Positions 54,220-64,000 are shown, counted from the first letter of the stretch. The stretch: 64,000 bases of DNA from an uncultured Bartonella sp. (GCF_945277285.1 NZ_CALYPR010000001.1:186001-250000), one strand, 5' to 3'. Numbers and translations: made by a program. The notes: generated from the sequence alone by a model not told the origin.

Positions 54220-55443
54220 ATGTACACGGTCGTGTCTGGTCAGACTCAAAAGCTGTCCCAACATTTTACACTTCCTAAAATTATAAGTTCTTTATTCATC
54301 ATTATTGCAGCTGTTTGGCTGTCACTTGCCTATAGTGTTCAACAGGGGCTTCTTCTCCTCGTTGGTGCAGCACTTGGAATAACACTTTATCATGCGTCTT
54401 TCGGTTTCACCTCTGCATGGCGTAAATTGATTGTTGAAGGTCGGGGGCGAGGGTTGCGTGTCCAAATGCTCATGCTGGCAATTGCGGTTTTACTCTTTTT
54501 CCCAACGCTTAGTCTTGGTGAGGTTTTTGGACATCCGGTCAATGGCGCACTTGCACCGTTAAGTCTTTCGGTCATTATTGGTGCATTCATGTTCGGCATT
54601 GGCATGCAGCTTGCTGGTGGCTGCGCATCGGGCGTTCTGTTTACCTTGGGGGGTGGTAATGCCCGTATGCTTCTGGTACTTGCCTTTTTTATAATTGGCG
54701 GCTTCATTTCGACGGCCCACGCAACATTTTGGGCAAATATGCCGGCTTTGAAACCGGTCTCGTTGGTAAAAAGTCTGGGAGCTCCCCTTGGCATCGTTGT
54801 CTCTCTTGTTCTTTTCACAATCATTGCGGTTCTCACCATTATTATAGAAAAACGCCGGTATGGCGCTGTTGAACAAGAAAAACCAACAACACATAGAGGA
54901 TTACAACGATTTTTCCGAGGGCCTTGGCCGATGGTTTGGGGCGGTGTTGCTTTGGCTCTACTCAACTATCTGACACTCGTCATTTCTGGCAAACCTTGGA
55001 GCATTGCCGGTGCTTTTCCGATCTGGGGCGCAAAAATTGGCTCGGCTTTGGGCGTTGATGTTGCCAGTTGGGCATTTTGGCAAAATCCGGGAAATGCAAA
55101 AAATCTGAGTTCAAGCATATTTTCCAATGTCACATCGGTTATGGACTTCGGAATTATTGCCGGTGCAATGTTGGCAGCCGCCTTGGCTGGCCGTTTTTCT
55201 TTCAAATTCCGTATGCCGGTTGGTTCGGCTTGTGCAGCCGTTATCGGCGGACTTCTTTTGGGTTATGGCGCGCGTGTCGGCTTTGGCTGCAATATCGGTG
55301 CCTATTTTTCCGGCATTGCTTCAGGTAGCTTGCATGGTTGGCTATGGGTTGTGGCTGCGTTTTTCGGCAATGCTACAGGTATTGCTTTAAGACCGGTATT
55401 TTTTAAAAATCCGGACAGTGCTCCCAAAATAACTTCATGCTAA
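54220..55443 (+). CDS. YeeE/YedE (TsuA-type) sulfur-compound transporter
   Basis: 407 residues, about nine or more membrane helices in two related halves. The conserved cysteine motifs are GMQLAGGCASGVLFTLGGGN in the first half and GYGARVGFGCNIGAYFSGIASGSLHGW in the second. These line the thiosulfate path in TsuA of this family. ATG 54220 has AAAGGA seven bases upstream; the TTG at 54205 would add five residues. No TusA/YeeD or sulfur enzyme gene is adjacent. Import of thiosulfate or a related sulfur compound is inferred from the family. Confidence 0.88.
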   Translation: MYTVVSGQTQKLSQHFTLPKIISSLFIIIAAVWLSLAYSVQQGLLLLVGAALGITLYHASFGFTSAWRKLIVEGRGRGLRVQMLMLAIAVLLFFPTLSLGEVFGHPVNGALAPLSLSVIIGAFMFGIGMQLAGGCASGVLFTLGGGNARMLLVLAFFIIGGFISTAHATFWANMPALKPVSLVKSLGAPLGIVVSLVLFTIIAVLTIIIEKRRYGAVEQEKPTTHRGLQRFFRGPWPMVWGGVALALLNYLTLVISGKPWSIAGAFPIWGAKIGSALGVDVASWAFWQNPGNAKNLSSSIFSNVTSVMDFGIIAGAMLAAALAGRFSFKFRMPVGSACAAVIGGLLLGYGARVGFGCNIGAYFSGIASGSLHGWLWVVAAFFGNATGIALRPVFFKNPDSAPKITSC

Positions 55444-55465
55444 AATTTTAAAAGTGCCAGAAGAA

Positions 55466-56719
55466 CTATAAACGCCAGCCCGGTCTGGGCTTGCGCTTAT
55501 TCAATATTGCAACGCTTTCAACATGCGGAGACCATAAAAACTGATCTATTGGAATGATTTTTTCAATTTTATAGCCACCGTCAACCAGAATTGACAAATC
55601 GCGTGCTAAAGTTACCGGATTACAAGAAACAGCCACAATGCGCGGAATATCTGTTTTGGCAATTTCGCGCACTTGTTCTTCGGCACCAGCACGTGGCGGA
55701 TCAAATACAAGACCGTCAAATCCTTCCAACTCTCGCGGCAAAAGCGGCCGACGGAACAAATCCCGCTTTTCGAAACTCACCGTTTTTAACCCGGTTGATT
55801 GACGATAAGCTCGATCAAGACTTTTTAACGCATTATCGTCATTTTCTACCGCGTGAACCTTCATCTTCTCGGCGATGCGAAATGTAAAAGTACCTGCACC
55901 GGAAAAAAGGTCGACTGCATTTTTGGTTTTCTTCAGGCCTTCCATAACAAGATTGGCCATAGTATTTTCAGCCTCTCTTGTTGCCTGTAAAAAACCGCCT
56001 GGCGCAAGTTCCATACTCGTCGAGCCAAAATGAAGACGCGGCCGTTCTTTTTCAACGATGATTTCACCCTCAACAGTCAAACGTATTAAAGATAACTTCA
56101 AAGCCTCTTCTACAAGTCGTTGACGCAGTTTTTCATCGGTAATTTTTATGCCTTCAAGCGCAACATCAAGGCCGTTTTCAGCCAATGTCACAGTCACTCT
56201 TATTTCTTTGGCATAATTTGCCAGAAGTGCACAAATTACTTTAATCAAAGGAAGTGATTGGACAAGTTCCGGCCGCGATACCGGACATTCCTCAATTTCT
56301 ACAACGTCATGGGAAAGATAGCGATTAAAACCGACAATCTGTCCCTTGGGCGTAACACGTGCCGTCAATACGATACGTCTGCGGGTATGTTTTTCGCATG
56401 CAATAAGCGGGGCTACTTTCGTTTCTATTTGCCGCCCCACCAAGGCATCGACGACCAGTGATCGCTTCCATGCCAGATAAGGCGCATCTTCCCAATGCTG
56501 CAAGGCGCAACCGCCACAGTCTTCAAAATGACGGCAGCTTGGCTTAACTCTTTCCGGTGAACGTCGTTTGAGTGCAATGACCGTACCTCGATTATTTTCC
56601 ACAGCAATATTAGCGACCTCTCCGGGGAGTGTAAACGGCACATAAATAGCTCCGTGGCTTGTTTTGGCAACGCCATCACCACCGGAACCGATATGGTCAA
56701 TCACGACCTCTTCAATCAT
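55466..56719 (-). CDS. TrmA/RlmD-like RNA (uracil-5) methyltransferase
   Basis: About 417 residues. A TRAM-like N-terminus (EEVVIDHIGSGGDGVAK...VPFTLPGEVANIAV), the Fe-S cysteines C-x5-C-x2-C in CRHFEDCGGCALQHW, AdoMet motif AVDLFSGAGTFTFRIAE, VFDPPRAGAEEQV, nucleophile in VSCNPVTLARDL and the general-base Glu in HVESVAIL. Target U747 or U1939 of 23S rRNA or tRNA U54 cannot be told. ATG 56719 has a CGGAG upstream. It overlaps the tlyA 3' end by eight bases: operon dxs-tlyA-this gene. Confidence 0.9.
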   Translation of the reverse strand: MIEEVVIDHIGSGGDGVAKTSHGAIYVPFTLPGEVANIAVENNRGTVIALKRRSPERVKPSCRHFEDCGGCALQHWEDAPYLAWKRSLVVDALVGRQIETKVAPLIACEKHTRRRIVLTARVTPKGQIVGFNRYLSHDVVEIEECPVSRPELVQSLPLIKVICALLANYAKEIRVTVTLAENGLDVALEGIKITDEKLRQRLVEEALKLSLIRLTVEGEIIVEKERPRLHFGSTSMELAPGGFLQATREAENTMANLVMEGLKKTKNAVDLFSGAGTFTFRIAEKMKVHAVENDDNALKSLDRAYRQSTGLKTVSFEKRDLFRRPLLPRELEGFDGLVFDPPRAGAEEQVREIAKTDIPRIVAVSCNPVTLARDLSILVDGGYKIEKIIPIDQFLWSPHVESVAILNKRKPRPGWRL

Positions 56720-57461
56720 TGCTCTTTTCTCCGAAAAGTAAATATTCGCGATTACCATCGCCACCTTCTATAGGCGATGGCATCAATCCTTTGGCGCGCC
56801 AGTTTTTTTCACAATCAAGCCATTGGAAAAGCTCATCCGCAACTTTCTTCGCTAAAGCTATATCCTTGACCAGTCCACCTCGACCAATGCCATCCCGTCC
56901 CACTTCAAATTGCGGTTTAACCAGAAGCACGGCCTGAGCTTTTTGATTGGCAAGCCGCAACGCTGGTGGCAAGGCAAGTTTCAAAGAAATAAAACTTACA
57001 TCCGAAACCACGAGATCTATAGAGCGGTTTTCCAGATGCTGTTCTTCAAGATTACGAGCATTGAGTCCCTCATACAGCGTAATTGCCGGGTTGCCAACGA
57101 GCGATGGATGTAATTGGCCGTGACCGACATCAATGGCTGTCACATGGCTTGCGCCCTTTTCAAGAAGCACTTGTGTGAAACCGCCCGTCGAGACGCCAAT
57201 ATCAAGGGCATTAACACCTTTGGTACGAACCGGAAAATATTTAAGCGCTGCGATAAGTTTTAACGCGGCACGCGAGACATAATGCTGTGCCGGATCCATA
57301 ACAGCAATATCTGAATCTTCAACAACAAGCTGCCCGGGTTTTTTAACCACCAAACCATTGACAGATACTGTCCCTCGTGCAACCGCATCACGTGCGCGCG
57401 AACGGCTTGAAAAGAAATTCCTTTCAACCAAAAGCATATCCAGTCGTGGCCGTTGAGGCAT
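56712..57461 (-). CDS. tlyA: TlyA-family 2'-O-ribose rRNA methyltransferase
   Basis: 249 residues. An N-terminal S4 RNA-binding domain (RPRLDMLLVERNFFSSRSRARDAVARGTVSVNG) is followed by a FtsJ-like AdoMet domain: VSRAALKL, NALDIGVSTGGFTQVLLEKGA, DLVVSDVSFISLKLALPP and LLVKPQFEVGR. TlyA methylates 16S C1409 and 23S C1920 in mycobacteria; often called hemolysin A in older annotation. ATG 57461 begins one base after the dxs TGA (TGAAATG), so it is translationally linked to dxs. Confidence 0.93.
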   Translation of the reverse strand: MPQRPRLDMLLVERNFFSSRSRARDAVARGTVSVNGLVVKKPGQLVVEDSDIAVMDPAQHYVSRAALKLIAALKYFPVRTKGVNALDIGVSTGGFTQVLLEKGASHVTAIDVGHGQLHPSLVGNPAITLYEGLNARNLEEQHLENRSIDLVVSDVSFISLKLALPPALRLANQKAQAVLLVKPQFEVGRDGIGRGGLVKDIALAKKVADELFQWLDCEKNWRAKGLMPSPIEGGDGNREYLLFGEKSND

Positions 57462-57462
57462 T

Positions 57463-59418
57463 TCAGGCTCTAATTTGTGGAGTTGCCAGTGCTTCGCGTC
57501 CCAGTACGGAAAAGACTGTATTGACAATACCGGTTTTATCAAGTCCTATTTGCGAAAGAACCTTTGCCTGCGGCCCATGACACAAATATTTATCTGGCAA
57601 TGTCAGCGTGCGGATTTTAAGCCCTTTATCAAGCAATCCATCTCTTGCGAGGAATTGTAAAACCTGTGCACCGAAGCCTCCAGCCGCTCCCTCTTCAATG
57701 GTAACAAGAACCTCATGTTCCTGTGCAAGTCGGCGAACCATGTCTTCATCCAGCGGTTTTGCAAAACGGGCATCGGCAACGGTTGTCGAAAGTCCTGCGG
57801 CAGCAAGTTCATCGGCCGCTTTCAAAGCTTCTTGTAAACGGGTACCGAAGCCTAAAAGTGCAACCTTGTTTCCCTCCCTAAGAATACGTCCTTTACCGAT
57901 TTCAATGAGTTCACCGCGCTGCGGCAAGGCCAGACCAATACCTTCTGCGCGCGGATAACGCAACGATATTGGCCCCTGATCATAAGCAGCCGCCGTGCGC
58001 ACCATATTCATCAGTTCCAGTTCGTCAGAAGGGGCCATCACAACGAAGCCCGGCAATGCCGACAAAAATACCGTGTCATAACTTCCCGCATGGGTGGAAC
58101 CATCAGCACCAACAAAACCCGCACGGTCAATTGCGAACCTCACCGGCAATTGCTGGATTGACACATCATGCACGATCTGGTCATAGGCACGCTGCAAGAA
58201 GGTGGAATAGATTGCCACAAATGGTTTCAAGCCCTCACAAGACATGCCCGCTGCAAAAGTAACTGCATGTTGCTCTGCAATACCGACATCAAACATGCGT
58301 TTAGGGAATTTCTCGGCAAACTTGTCCAGTCCCGTTCCCGAAGGCATTGCAGCTGTGATTGCAACGATCTTGTCATCAAGACTTGCTTCCTCAATCAAGG
58401 CTTTGGCAAATACTTTCGTATAAGACGGCGCCTTGCTTTGGACCTTGACCTGCTCACCGGTTACAACATTGAAACGGCCGACACCATGATATTTGTCACT
58501 TGCCGCTTCGGCAGGTGCATACCCCTTACCTTTACGGGTAATGACGTGGACAAGCACCGGTCCGTTTGGATGTTCACGGACATTTTTCAATACCGGTAAA
58601 AGATGCTCGATATTATGGCCATCAATAGGACCGACATAATAGAAACCAAGCTCTTCAAAAAGGGTCCCACCGGTCAAAAAGCCACGGGCAAACTCTTCTG
58701 AACGACGCGCTTTGTCCCAAAAGAATTTAGGTAATTTCTTACTTAAAGCCTTGGCGCGCTCCCGCAAATTCCGATAAGACGGGCTGGAAACAAGGCGGGC
58801 GAGATAGGCACTCATTGCACCGGTGGGCGGGGCAATGGACATGTCGTTATCGTTCAAAACAACAATAAGACGCGCATCCAGTGAGCCGGCATTGTTCATA
58901 GCCTCATATGCCATGCCTGCCGACATAGCACCGTCGCCAATTACAGCAATCACATTGCGTTTCTTTTCATGTTGCAGTTCGTTGGCCACAGCCATACCGA
59001 GACCAGCAGAAATAGATGTGGAAGAATGCCCTGCTCCAAACGGATCATAGATGCTTTCGCTACGCTTGGTAAAACCTGACAACCCACCTTCCTGACGAAG
59101 GGTACGAATGCGGTCACGCCGACCCGTCAATATCTTGTGTGGATAGGATTGATGTCCAACATCCCAGATGATGCGATCTTCCGGTGTATTAAAAACATAA
59201 TGTAAAGCTACAGTCAGCTCAACGACTCCGAGCCCTGCCCCCAAGTGCCCGCCTGTCATAGATACAGCATCAATAGTCTCCTCACGCAATTCTTTAGCAA
59301 CCTCGGGAAGGTCACTTTCAGGTAAACGGCGTAAATCCGCTGGCAGGTGTATCTTGTCCAACAATGGTGTTGATGGTCGCGACAAATTATTTTCCTTAGT
59401 TTTTTCAACTTTTAGCAT
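57463..59418 (-). CDS. dxs: 1-deoxy-D-xylulose-5-phosphate synthase
   Basis: First step of the MEP pathway, TPP-dependent. 651 residues: [42 protein letters not shown], the TPP-binding [18 protein letters not shown] ... [31 protein letters not shown] in the second domain and the C-terminal transketolase domain ending near LGLDKTG-like text. GAAGAAA precedes ATG 59418. ispH, the last step of the pathway, is also in this window. In relatives xseB usually precedes dxs; here a DedA gene lies between on the other strand. Confidence 0.97.
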   Translation of the reverse strand: MLKVEKTKENNLSRPSTPLLDKIHLPADLRRLPESDLPEVAKELREETIDAVSMTGGHLGAGLGVVELTVALHYVFNTPEDRIIWDVGHQSYPHKILTGRRDRIRTLRQEGGLSGFTKRSESIYDPFGAGHSSTSISAGLGMAVANELQHEKKRNVIAVIGDGAMSAGMAYEAMNNAGSLDARLIVVLNDNDMSIAPPTGAMSAYLARLVSSPSYRNLRERAKALSKKLPKFFWDKARRSEEFARGFLTGGTLFEELGFYYVGPIDGHNIEHLLPVLKNVREHPNGPVLVHVITRKGKGYAPAEAASDKYHGVGRFNVVTGEQVKVQSKAPSYTKVFAKALIEEASLDDKIVAITAAMPSGTGLDKFAEKFPKRMFDVGIAEQHAVTFAAGMSCEGLKPFVAIYSTFLQRAYDQIVHDVSIQQLPVRFAIDRAGFVGADGSTHAGSYDTVFLSALPGFVVMAPSDELELMNMVRTAAAYDQGPISLRYPRAEGIGLALPQRGELIEIGKGRILREGNKVALLGFGTRLQEALKAADELAAAGLSTTVADARFAKPLDEDMVRRLAQEHEVLVTIEEGAAGGFGAQVLQFLARDGLLDKGLKIRTLTLPDKYLCHGPQAKVLSQIGLDKTGIVNTVFSVLGREALATPQIRA

Positions 59419-59677
59419 ATTTTCTTCAGTGTTGAAGCTTTACAGCTTTTGACAGATATTTGCACCTCAAAACTCAAAAAAACATCCTAATTTGATTTAT
59501 CATTTATCAAATTGTGATGAATGTCCCCCCTACTCTCAAAATTCTATCGACAAACCCGATATTTCAAGTTTTATGATGAATTTGATAAACGACAAACATG
59601 CGCCATATGGCAAGAAAGTGATTCATTTCGCGTCATACTGTAATTTTATAAAACTAGTGTACGATTGATTAGGGACA

Positions 59678-60169
59678 ATGGTTGAACAATATATCGAACA
59701 TTGGATTTCAGAATATGGCGCATTCGCCTATTTTTTTATACTTTATTTTGAATCATTCGGTGCACCAGTCCCCGGTGAAAGCGGTCTCATAGCCGGATCA
59801 CTCCTGGCTGCCGCCGGAAAAATAGAATTGCTACCCATGTTGATATCGGCTTTTCTTGGTAGCGTCCTTGGTGATTGTACCGGCTATGCTATTGGCCGCT
59901 TTGGTGGCAAGAAGCTGTTGTTGCGTTATGGACATCTTGTCAAGCTCACACCTGAAAGACTCGAGAAGTTCGAAAATATGCTCGACCGGCGCGGCTTTTT
60001 CTTCGTTGCAACGGCTCGCTTCATCGTTATTTTACGCCAGTTGAACGGACTTATTGCAGGCTCTGGCGGAATGGCTTTCCATAAATTTCTGGTTGCCAAT
60101 ATTATTGGGGCTGCTGCATGGACACTTGTCTGGGGCGGCGGTCCCTATCTTGTCAAGTTTCTGTTCTAG
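59678..60169 (+). CDS. DedA-family membrane protein
   Basis: 163 residues with four or so membrane helices. The family signature is FGAPVPGESGLIAGSLLAAAG, GSVLGDCTGYAIGRFGG, FFVATARFIVILRQLNGLIAGSGGM and NIIGAAAWTLVWGGGPY. DedA proteins act in membrane lipid (undecaprenyl phosphate) flipping and envelope homeostasis. It is transcribed against its neighbours, six bases from the end of xseB. It was therefore inserted between the usual neighbours xseB and dxs. Confidence 0.9.
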   Translation: MVEQYIEHWISEYGAFAYFFILYFESFGAPVPGESGLIAGSLLAAAGKIELLPMLISAFLGSVLGDCTGYAIGRFGGKKLLLRYGHLVKLTPERLEKFENMLDRRGFFFVATARFIVILRQLNGLIAGSGGMAFHKFLVANIIGAAAWTLVWGGGPYLVKFLF

Positions 60170-60175
60170 AACCTG

Positions 60176-60433
60176 TTATTGCTCGCTATCAAGCGGTTCC
60201 AGTCCGTCCGGTTCACCACTGCGGGAAAGACGGATTTTATCGACCTTGTTTTCAGCTTCTTTTAAAAGCTTGTCGCAACGAGTTTTCAATGCTTCGCCAC
60301 GTTCATAGATACGAATTGATTCCTCGAGTGCAACATCGCCGCGCTCAAGTTTCTCAACGATTTTTTCTAATTGGTCGAGTGCCTGTTCGAAGCTCATTTG
60401 CGAGACATCGTCATTAGCGTTTTGTTCTGCCAT
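60176..60433 (-). CDS. xseB: Exodeoxyribonuclease VII small subunit
   Basis: 85 residues, helical hairpin with the signature [55 protein letters not shown]. It partners with XseA (not in the window) to degrade single-stranded DNA. It starts seven bases after the ribB stop, so it is probably cotranscribed with ribB and aroC. Confidence 0.94.
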   Translation of the reverse strand: MAEQNANDDVSQMSFEQALDQLEKIVEKLERGDVALEESIRIYERGEALKTRCDKLLKEAENKVDKIRLSRSGEPDGLEPLDSEQ

Positions 60434-60440
60434 TTGCTCC

Positions 60441-61553
60441 TCACAAAATATCGGTTTTTACTATATGGATACCGAACCCTTCAAGTCCAACATAATGACG
60501 CTCCCGCGAAGCATAGAGTATGACAGAAGTAATTCCCAGACTTTTAAGAATCTGTGCCCCTAATCCAATTTGCCGCCATTCTTCTTCTCGTTCGACGGCC
60601 TGCTCATGCGTTTCCAACCCTTCCATGGCCATTTCACGATCACGCGTTTCGTTGGCGTTGCCAACTCCTACAGAACCAGCACGCAGATAAACAAAAACAC
60701 CACGTTTTTCTTTTTCTGCCATACGACGCAAAAACGCTTCAATATCATGTTTTTTGCCAAACACATCGGCAACAACGTTTTCCCGTTGTAACCGGACAGG
60801 AATATTTTCACCATCGCGAATATCGCCAAAGACAACGGCTACATGTTGCATCGGCTCCCACGGCAATTGATAGCTATGGGCAATGGCTGGGCCAACAAGT
60901 GTATCGACCTTCATTTCATCGACATGCTCGATCAGTGTTTCTTTACGTTGGCGATAGGCAATAAGATCAGCAACCGTAACAACATGGAGATTGTGTTCAG
61001 CAGCAAACTTCCGAACTTCAGGCCCATGTTTGACAGTGCCATCATCATTCATCAATTCACCAATCACCCCGACAGGCGGAAGGTTTGCAAGCCTGCATAA
61101 ATCAACAGCCGCTTCAGTGTGGCCCGAACGCATCAACACGCCTCCTTCGCGGGCAATAAGCGGAAAAACATGGCCCGGACGGCTAAAATCGGATGCACTG
61201 GCATTGGGGTTTGCCAAATTGCGAACGGTTAATGTGCGGTCTTCGGCGGAAATACCGGTGGTTGTACCGTGAAGAAAATCCACCGTTACTGTAAAGGCTG
61301 TATGATGAGCCGAATCATTATTAGAAACCATAGGAGAAAGATTTAAGCGTTTGGCCTCTTCTCCTGACATCGGTGCACAAATGATGCCGGATGTGTTGCG
61401 CACGATAAAAGCCATTTTCTCCGGTGTGCAATGAACCGCTGCGACAATAAGGTCACCCTCGTTTTCTCGTCCATTATCATCGGTGACAGCAACAATTTCG
61501 CCCCGTTCAAATGCACGGATAGCGTCAACGACCGATTTCTGGTTGAATGTCAT
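60441..61553 (-). CDS. ribB: 3,4-dihydroxy-2-butanone-4-phosphate synthase with degenerate GTP cyclohydrolase II domain
   Basis: Riboflavin biosynthesis from ribulose 5-phosphate. Residues 1 to about 205 form Rib[17 protein letters not shown], the [13 protein letters not shown] region, [24 protein letters not shown] and [11 protein letters not shown]. Residues 210-370 keep the RibA fold, but the zinc cysteines are gone: the family C-x2-GD-x-GS-x2-CDCG stretch here reads [18 protein letters not shown] with no Cys. GTP cyclohydrolase II activity is thus unlikely, as in many alphaproteobacterial RibBA-like proteins, and a separate RibA should exist. It lies ten bp downstream of aroC. Confidence 0.93.
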   Translation of the reverse strand: MTFNQKSVVDAIRAFERGEIVAVTDDNGRENEGDLIVAAVHCTPEKMAFIVRNTSGIICAPMSGEEAKRLNLSPMVSNNDSAHHTAFTVTVDFLHGTTTGISAEDRTLTVRNLANPNASASDFSRPGHVFPLIAREGGVLMRSGHTEAAVDLCRLANLPPVGVIGELMNDDGTVKHGPEVRKFAAEHNLHVVTVADLIAYRQRKETLIEHVDEMKVDTLVGPAIAHSYQLPWEPMQHVAVVFGDIRDGENIPVRLQRENVVADVFGKKHDIEAFLRRMAEKEKRGVFVYLRAGSVGVGNANETRDREMAMEGLETHEQAVEREEEWRQIGLGAQILKSLGITSVILYASRERHYVGLEGFGIHIVKTDIL

Positions 61554-61563
61554 AATAGTCCTT

Positions 61564-62658
61564 TCAGATCCGGCCCGTCTGGCCGCGATGTCTAAGATAA
61601 TGATCGGCGATAGCGCAAGCGACCATTGCTTCTCCTACTGGCACAGCCCTTATTCCCACACAAGGATCGTGTCGACCTTTTGTCACAACATCGACATTAT
61701 TTCCATTAACATCAACAGAACGACGCGGTGTCAATATTGATGATGTCGGTTTAACGGCAAATCGCGCAATCACCGGCTCGCCATTCGATATTCCTCCCAG
61801 TATTCCGCCAGCATGATTGCTTAAAAAAACCGGTTTTCCCTTCTCACCATGACGCATCTCGTCGGCGTTTTCTTCACCGGTCAAACGTGCAGCATTAAAC
61901 CCTTCGCCAATTTCAACAGCTTTTACTGCATTGATCGACATAAGAAAGGAAGCAATATCCTGATCAAGTTTGCCGTAGATTGGTGCGCCTAGTCCCGCCG
62001 GAACATTTTCAGCAACAATTTCCACCATCGCTCCTATCGACGATCCTTTTTTACGGATTGAATCAAGATAGGTTGCAAATTTTTCTACGGCCAATTCGTC
62101 GGGCGAAAAGAATGGGTTCTTTGTAACTTCATCCCAATTCCAACGACTGCGGTCAATATCAATCTCGCCTATAGCAATGATAGCGCCACGAACAACCAGC
62201 CCCGGTACAACTTTACGTGCTATAGCACCGGCTGCCACCCGGGCTGCGGTTTCTCGTGCTGAAGAGCGTCCGCCACCGCGATAATCGCGAATGCCGTATT
62301 TGACATCATAGGTATAATCGGCATGCCCGGGACGATATTGACGGGCAATTTCACCATAATCTTTGGAACGCTGGTCAGTATTCTCTATCATCAGCGAAAT
62401 TGGCGTTCCGGTCGTAACCAGCGTCTCTGCCTCATCACCCGGCAAAACGCCGGAAAGCACTTTTACCTGATCTGCCTCTTGGCGCTGGGTCGTAAAACGG
62501 GATTGGCCGGGCTTTCTCTTATCGAGATAGGATTGCACCTCGGCAACAGAAAATTTGATGCCAGGAGGGCAACCGTCAATAACGCACCCAAGTGCCGCCC
62601 CATGGCTTTCGCCCCATGTTGTCACCCGAAAGAGCTGACCAAATGTGTTATAAGACAT
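61564..62658 (-). CDS. aroC: Chorismate synthase
   Basis: Makes chorismate from EPSP using reduced FMN; last step of the shikimate pathway. 364 residues, full length: [67 protein letters not shown]-like region, [16 protein letters not shown] and [20 protein letters not shown] 62658 fits the family start; the TTG at 62670 adds four residues. Followed by ribB. Confidence 0.97.
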   Translation of the reverse strand: MSYNTFGQLFRVTTWGESHGAALGCVIDGCPPGIKFSVAEVQSYLDKRKPGQSRFTTQRQEADQVKVLSGVLPGDEAETLVTTGTPISLMIENTDQRSKDYGEIARQYRPGHADYTYDVKYGIRDYRGGGRSSARETAARVAAGAIARKVVPGLVVRGAIIAIGEIDIDRSRWNWDEVTKNPFFSPDELAVEKFATYLDSIRKKGSSIGAMVEIVAENVPAGLGAPIYGKLDQDIASFLMSINAVKAVEIGEGFNAARLTGEENADEMRHGEKGKPVFLSNHAGGILGGISNGEPVIARFAVKPTSSILTPRRSVDVNGNNVDVVTKGRHDPCVGIRAVPVGEAMVACAIADHYLRHRGQTGRI

Positions 62659-62964
62659 AAAAAGCGCCAATCCATTTTTGTAATTAAACCTGTTTTATTA
62701 ACCTTTTCCGGCTTGGTCAAATAATGACAACAAAGATTAAAACAATTTTGCTCAATAATTGGTTTTTTATCACACATTATGGTGATCATTCCCATAATTT
62801 GCTTCGCTTACCCCCATTGCCGATAACCAACTTTTCTTTTAAAAAATAAAGGGATTTTGAATATTCTATTTTCGATTGACCAATGGCTATGGTTTCGACA
62901 CAATTATCTGCCATTAATCAGGATTGATTTAGATTTGATAATAGACGATTTTGAAAGGGCTTTT

Positions 62965-63219
62965 ATGAGAAAACTTGTTTTTGCGGGCATGCTCGCAGCA
63001 TTCCTTTTTCCAGCCTTAGCCTTTGCCGATGATGTCAAAGGAACAATTACCGCCATTGATCAGGATAACAATACGATCGAACTTGACAATGGCAAAACTT
63101 ATAATTTACCGGGAGAATTCGATTATTCTGTCTTGAACGAAGGTATGAAGGTCATCGTTTTTTATGACACAGAAGGTAACGACCGTTATGTTACCGATAT
63201 CGAACCACAAGAGGGATAA
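62965..63219 (+). CDS. DUF1344 secreted small protein
   Basis: 84 residues: signal peptide (MRKLVFAGMLAAFLFPALAFA), then a single DUF1344 domain VKGTITAIDQDNNTIELDNGKTYNLPGEFDYSVLNEGMKVIVFYD. An AAAGGG site five bases before ATG 62965 rules out the longer frame from 62857. The fold is probably a small OB-like beta barrel; function unknown, common next to aroC in Brucella and Bartonella. It is divergent from aroC and convergent with the histidine phosphatase. Confidence 0.88.
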   Translation: MRKLVFAGMLAAFLFPALAFADDVKGTITAIDQDNNTIELDNGKTYNLPGEFDYSVLNEGMKVIVFYDTEGNDRYVTDIEPQEG

Positions 63220-63268
63220 CAGTTAAAATACCAAAGCATTATCGTAATGGTGAATTACGAAATAGGAA

Positions 63269-63301
63269 ACACGCCAAATCGGTTTTTTGAATTTGGCGTG
63301 T
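63269..63301. terminator. Hairpin between DUF1344 gene and histidine phosphatase
   Basis: The 11-bp stem ACACGCCAAAT/ATTTGGCGTGT (63269-63279 and 63291-63301) has a T-rich loop and lies between convergent genes. T-runs outside the stem are poor, so efficiency is uncertain. Confidence 0.6.
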
Positions 63302-63342
63302 ATTAATATGGATAAGAATATTTTTTGAAACCGGCGGGCGGC

Positions 63343-63936
63343 TTACAGCCATTCCAAACCGTTTTCATCAAAACGCAAGATACGATCCTGATCAACCATA
63401 AAATTGGCTGCTTCCGGTTCACTTAATCCACCGTAAAGGTGCATGATTGACCGCAAGCATCCGCCATGGGTTACACAGACCGTTTTGCCTTCAACTTGTT
63501 CAATCCACTTTTGCACGCGTTTGGCAAGCATTGCATAGCTTTCGGCTTTCTCTCCGGGAGGAAGGAAGTTCCACTTATCGGCAACACGTGCGGCAATCAA
63601 TTCGGGATGGACTTTGGCAATATCATCTTCGGTAGTACCTTGCCAATCGCCAAAATGCATTTCCATCAATTGCGGATCAGTGCGATAAGCTTTGATATCA
63701 AGGTTCATTTCACCACGGATAATCTCCATGGTTTCACGGGTGCGACGCAGTGGACTTGCCACAAAATCGAACCCTTTGGCATCTCCCAATAGCTCTTTCA
63801 ACAAACGGCCATTGCGGGCAGCCTGCTGCCGGCCATATTCAGTGATGTCACGATCAATCTGCCCCTGAATACGCTTGGTAATATTCCAGTCTGTTTGACC
63901 ATGACGCGAAAAATAAATTAGCGGACGCTTGGACAC
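63343..63936 (-). CDS. Histidine phosphatase family protein (phosphoglycerate-mutase-like)
   Basis: 197 residues. Catalytic FSRHGQTDWNITKRIQGQID (RHG), SPLRRTRETMEII, the acid residue in MEMHFGDWQG and second His in VTHGGCLRSIMHLY. GTG 63936 is the start, with AAGGA eight bases upstream; that site overlaps the fabI stop. Often named gpm in Brucella/Bartonella but the substrate is open; a phosphatase role is as likely as mutase. Confidence 0.9.
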   Translation of the reverse strand: MSKRPLIYFSRHGQTDWNITKRIQGQIDRDITEYGRQQAARNGRLLKELLGDAKGFDFVASPLRRTRETMEIIRGEMNLDIKAYRTDPQLMEMHFGDWQGTTEDDIAKVHPELIAARVADKWNFLPPGEKAESYAMLAKRVQKWIEQVEGKTVCVTHGGCLRSIMHLYGGLSEPEAANFMVDQDRILRFDENGLEWL

Positions 63937-63940
63937 TTTA

Positions 63941-64000
63941 TCAATCCTTCACAACAGAAATATCCGGTGCATCGACAGCTTTCATACCTATCACGTGATA
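63941..64000 (-). CDS. fabI: Enoyl-[acyl-carrier-protein] reductase [NADH], C-terminal end only
   Basis: The last 19 codons before a TGA at 63941-63943, cut by the window edge. The peptide YHVIGMKAVDAPDISVVKD matches the C-terminus of alphaproteobacterial FabI (family: G-YH-VGMKAVDAPDIS), and the gene order fabI followed by the histidine phosphatase is usual in the Brucella/Bartonella group. It carries out the NADH-dependent reduction ending each fatty-acid elongation cycle. The phosphatase GTG begins four bases after the stop codon. Confidence 0.85.
   Translation of the reverse strand, partial: YHVIGMKAVDAPDISVVKD

Overview
The window is a moderately AT-rich alphaproteobacterial chromosome segment, most probably from the order Hyphomicrobiales (Rhizobiales) and close to Bartonellaceae/Brucellaceae. 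The pointers are a CcrM-type GANTC methyltransferase, an IalB-family protein, the pair ppdK/smc, the cluster fabI-gpm-DUF1344-aroC-ribB, the order dxs-tlyA-rRNA methylase, and the line ctaB-coxF-ispH-thrB-rnhA. The low GC and the toxin/immunity debris fit a host-associated member such as a Bartonella-like gut symbiont; the species is inference.

Layout: 1-9.6 kb is mostly core (oligopeptidase B cut by the left edge, two small secreted paralogues, sodB, an L,D-transpeptidase, a HerA-like ATPase, a short methylmalonyl-CoA mutase subunit, corA, a miniature flagellar-rod-like protein). From 9.8 to 20.9 kb lies an accessory region that starts at tRNA-Gln(UUG). It holds an orphan Imm8-like immunity gene, aldB, and a 7.4-kb minus-strand array of displaced contact-dependent-inhibition (CdiA-CT/CdiI-like) cassettes, repeatedly duplicated, truncated and frameshifted. 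No full-length cdiA or cdiB is present.

From 21 to 39 kb: an MBL-fold hydrolase, DUF1499 protein, polysaccharide deacetylase, ppdK, smc, DsbA-like protein, DciA, a nucleotide-sugar epimerase plus family-25 glycosyltransferase, divergent mutY, ccrM, a HAD phosphatase, a lipoprotein and thrC. From 39 to 54 kb: M16 peptidase, GNAT, a degenerate GGDEF/EAL protein, UPF0301, a DsbD-alpha-like protein, then rnhA/thrB/ispH, a 50-residue CoxF-like protein, ctaB and a cytochrome oxidase subunit I homologue that has lost the CuB His pair and both proton-channel key residues. ctaC, ctaG, ctaE and surf1 are absent from the neighbourhood, so the aa3 oxidase operon looks gutted. Then come ialB and tldD. From 54 to 64 kb: a YeeE/TsuA-type sulfur transporter, the dxs operon, DedA, xseB, ribB with a dead GTP-cyclohydrolase-II half, aroC, a DUF1344 protein, a histidine phosphatase, and the last 19 codons of fabI at the right edge.

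The two most interesting items are the orphan toxin/immunity array (three different toxin tips on one pretoxin repeat and one shared four-cysteine layout, with immunity genes that have outlived their toxins) and the intact but apparently catalytically dead oxidase subunit I. All assignments come from reading motifs and recalled families; no database search was run.
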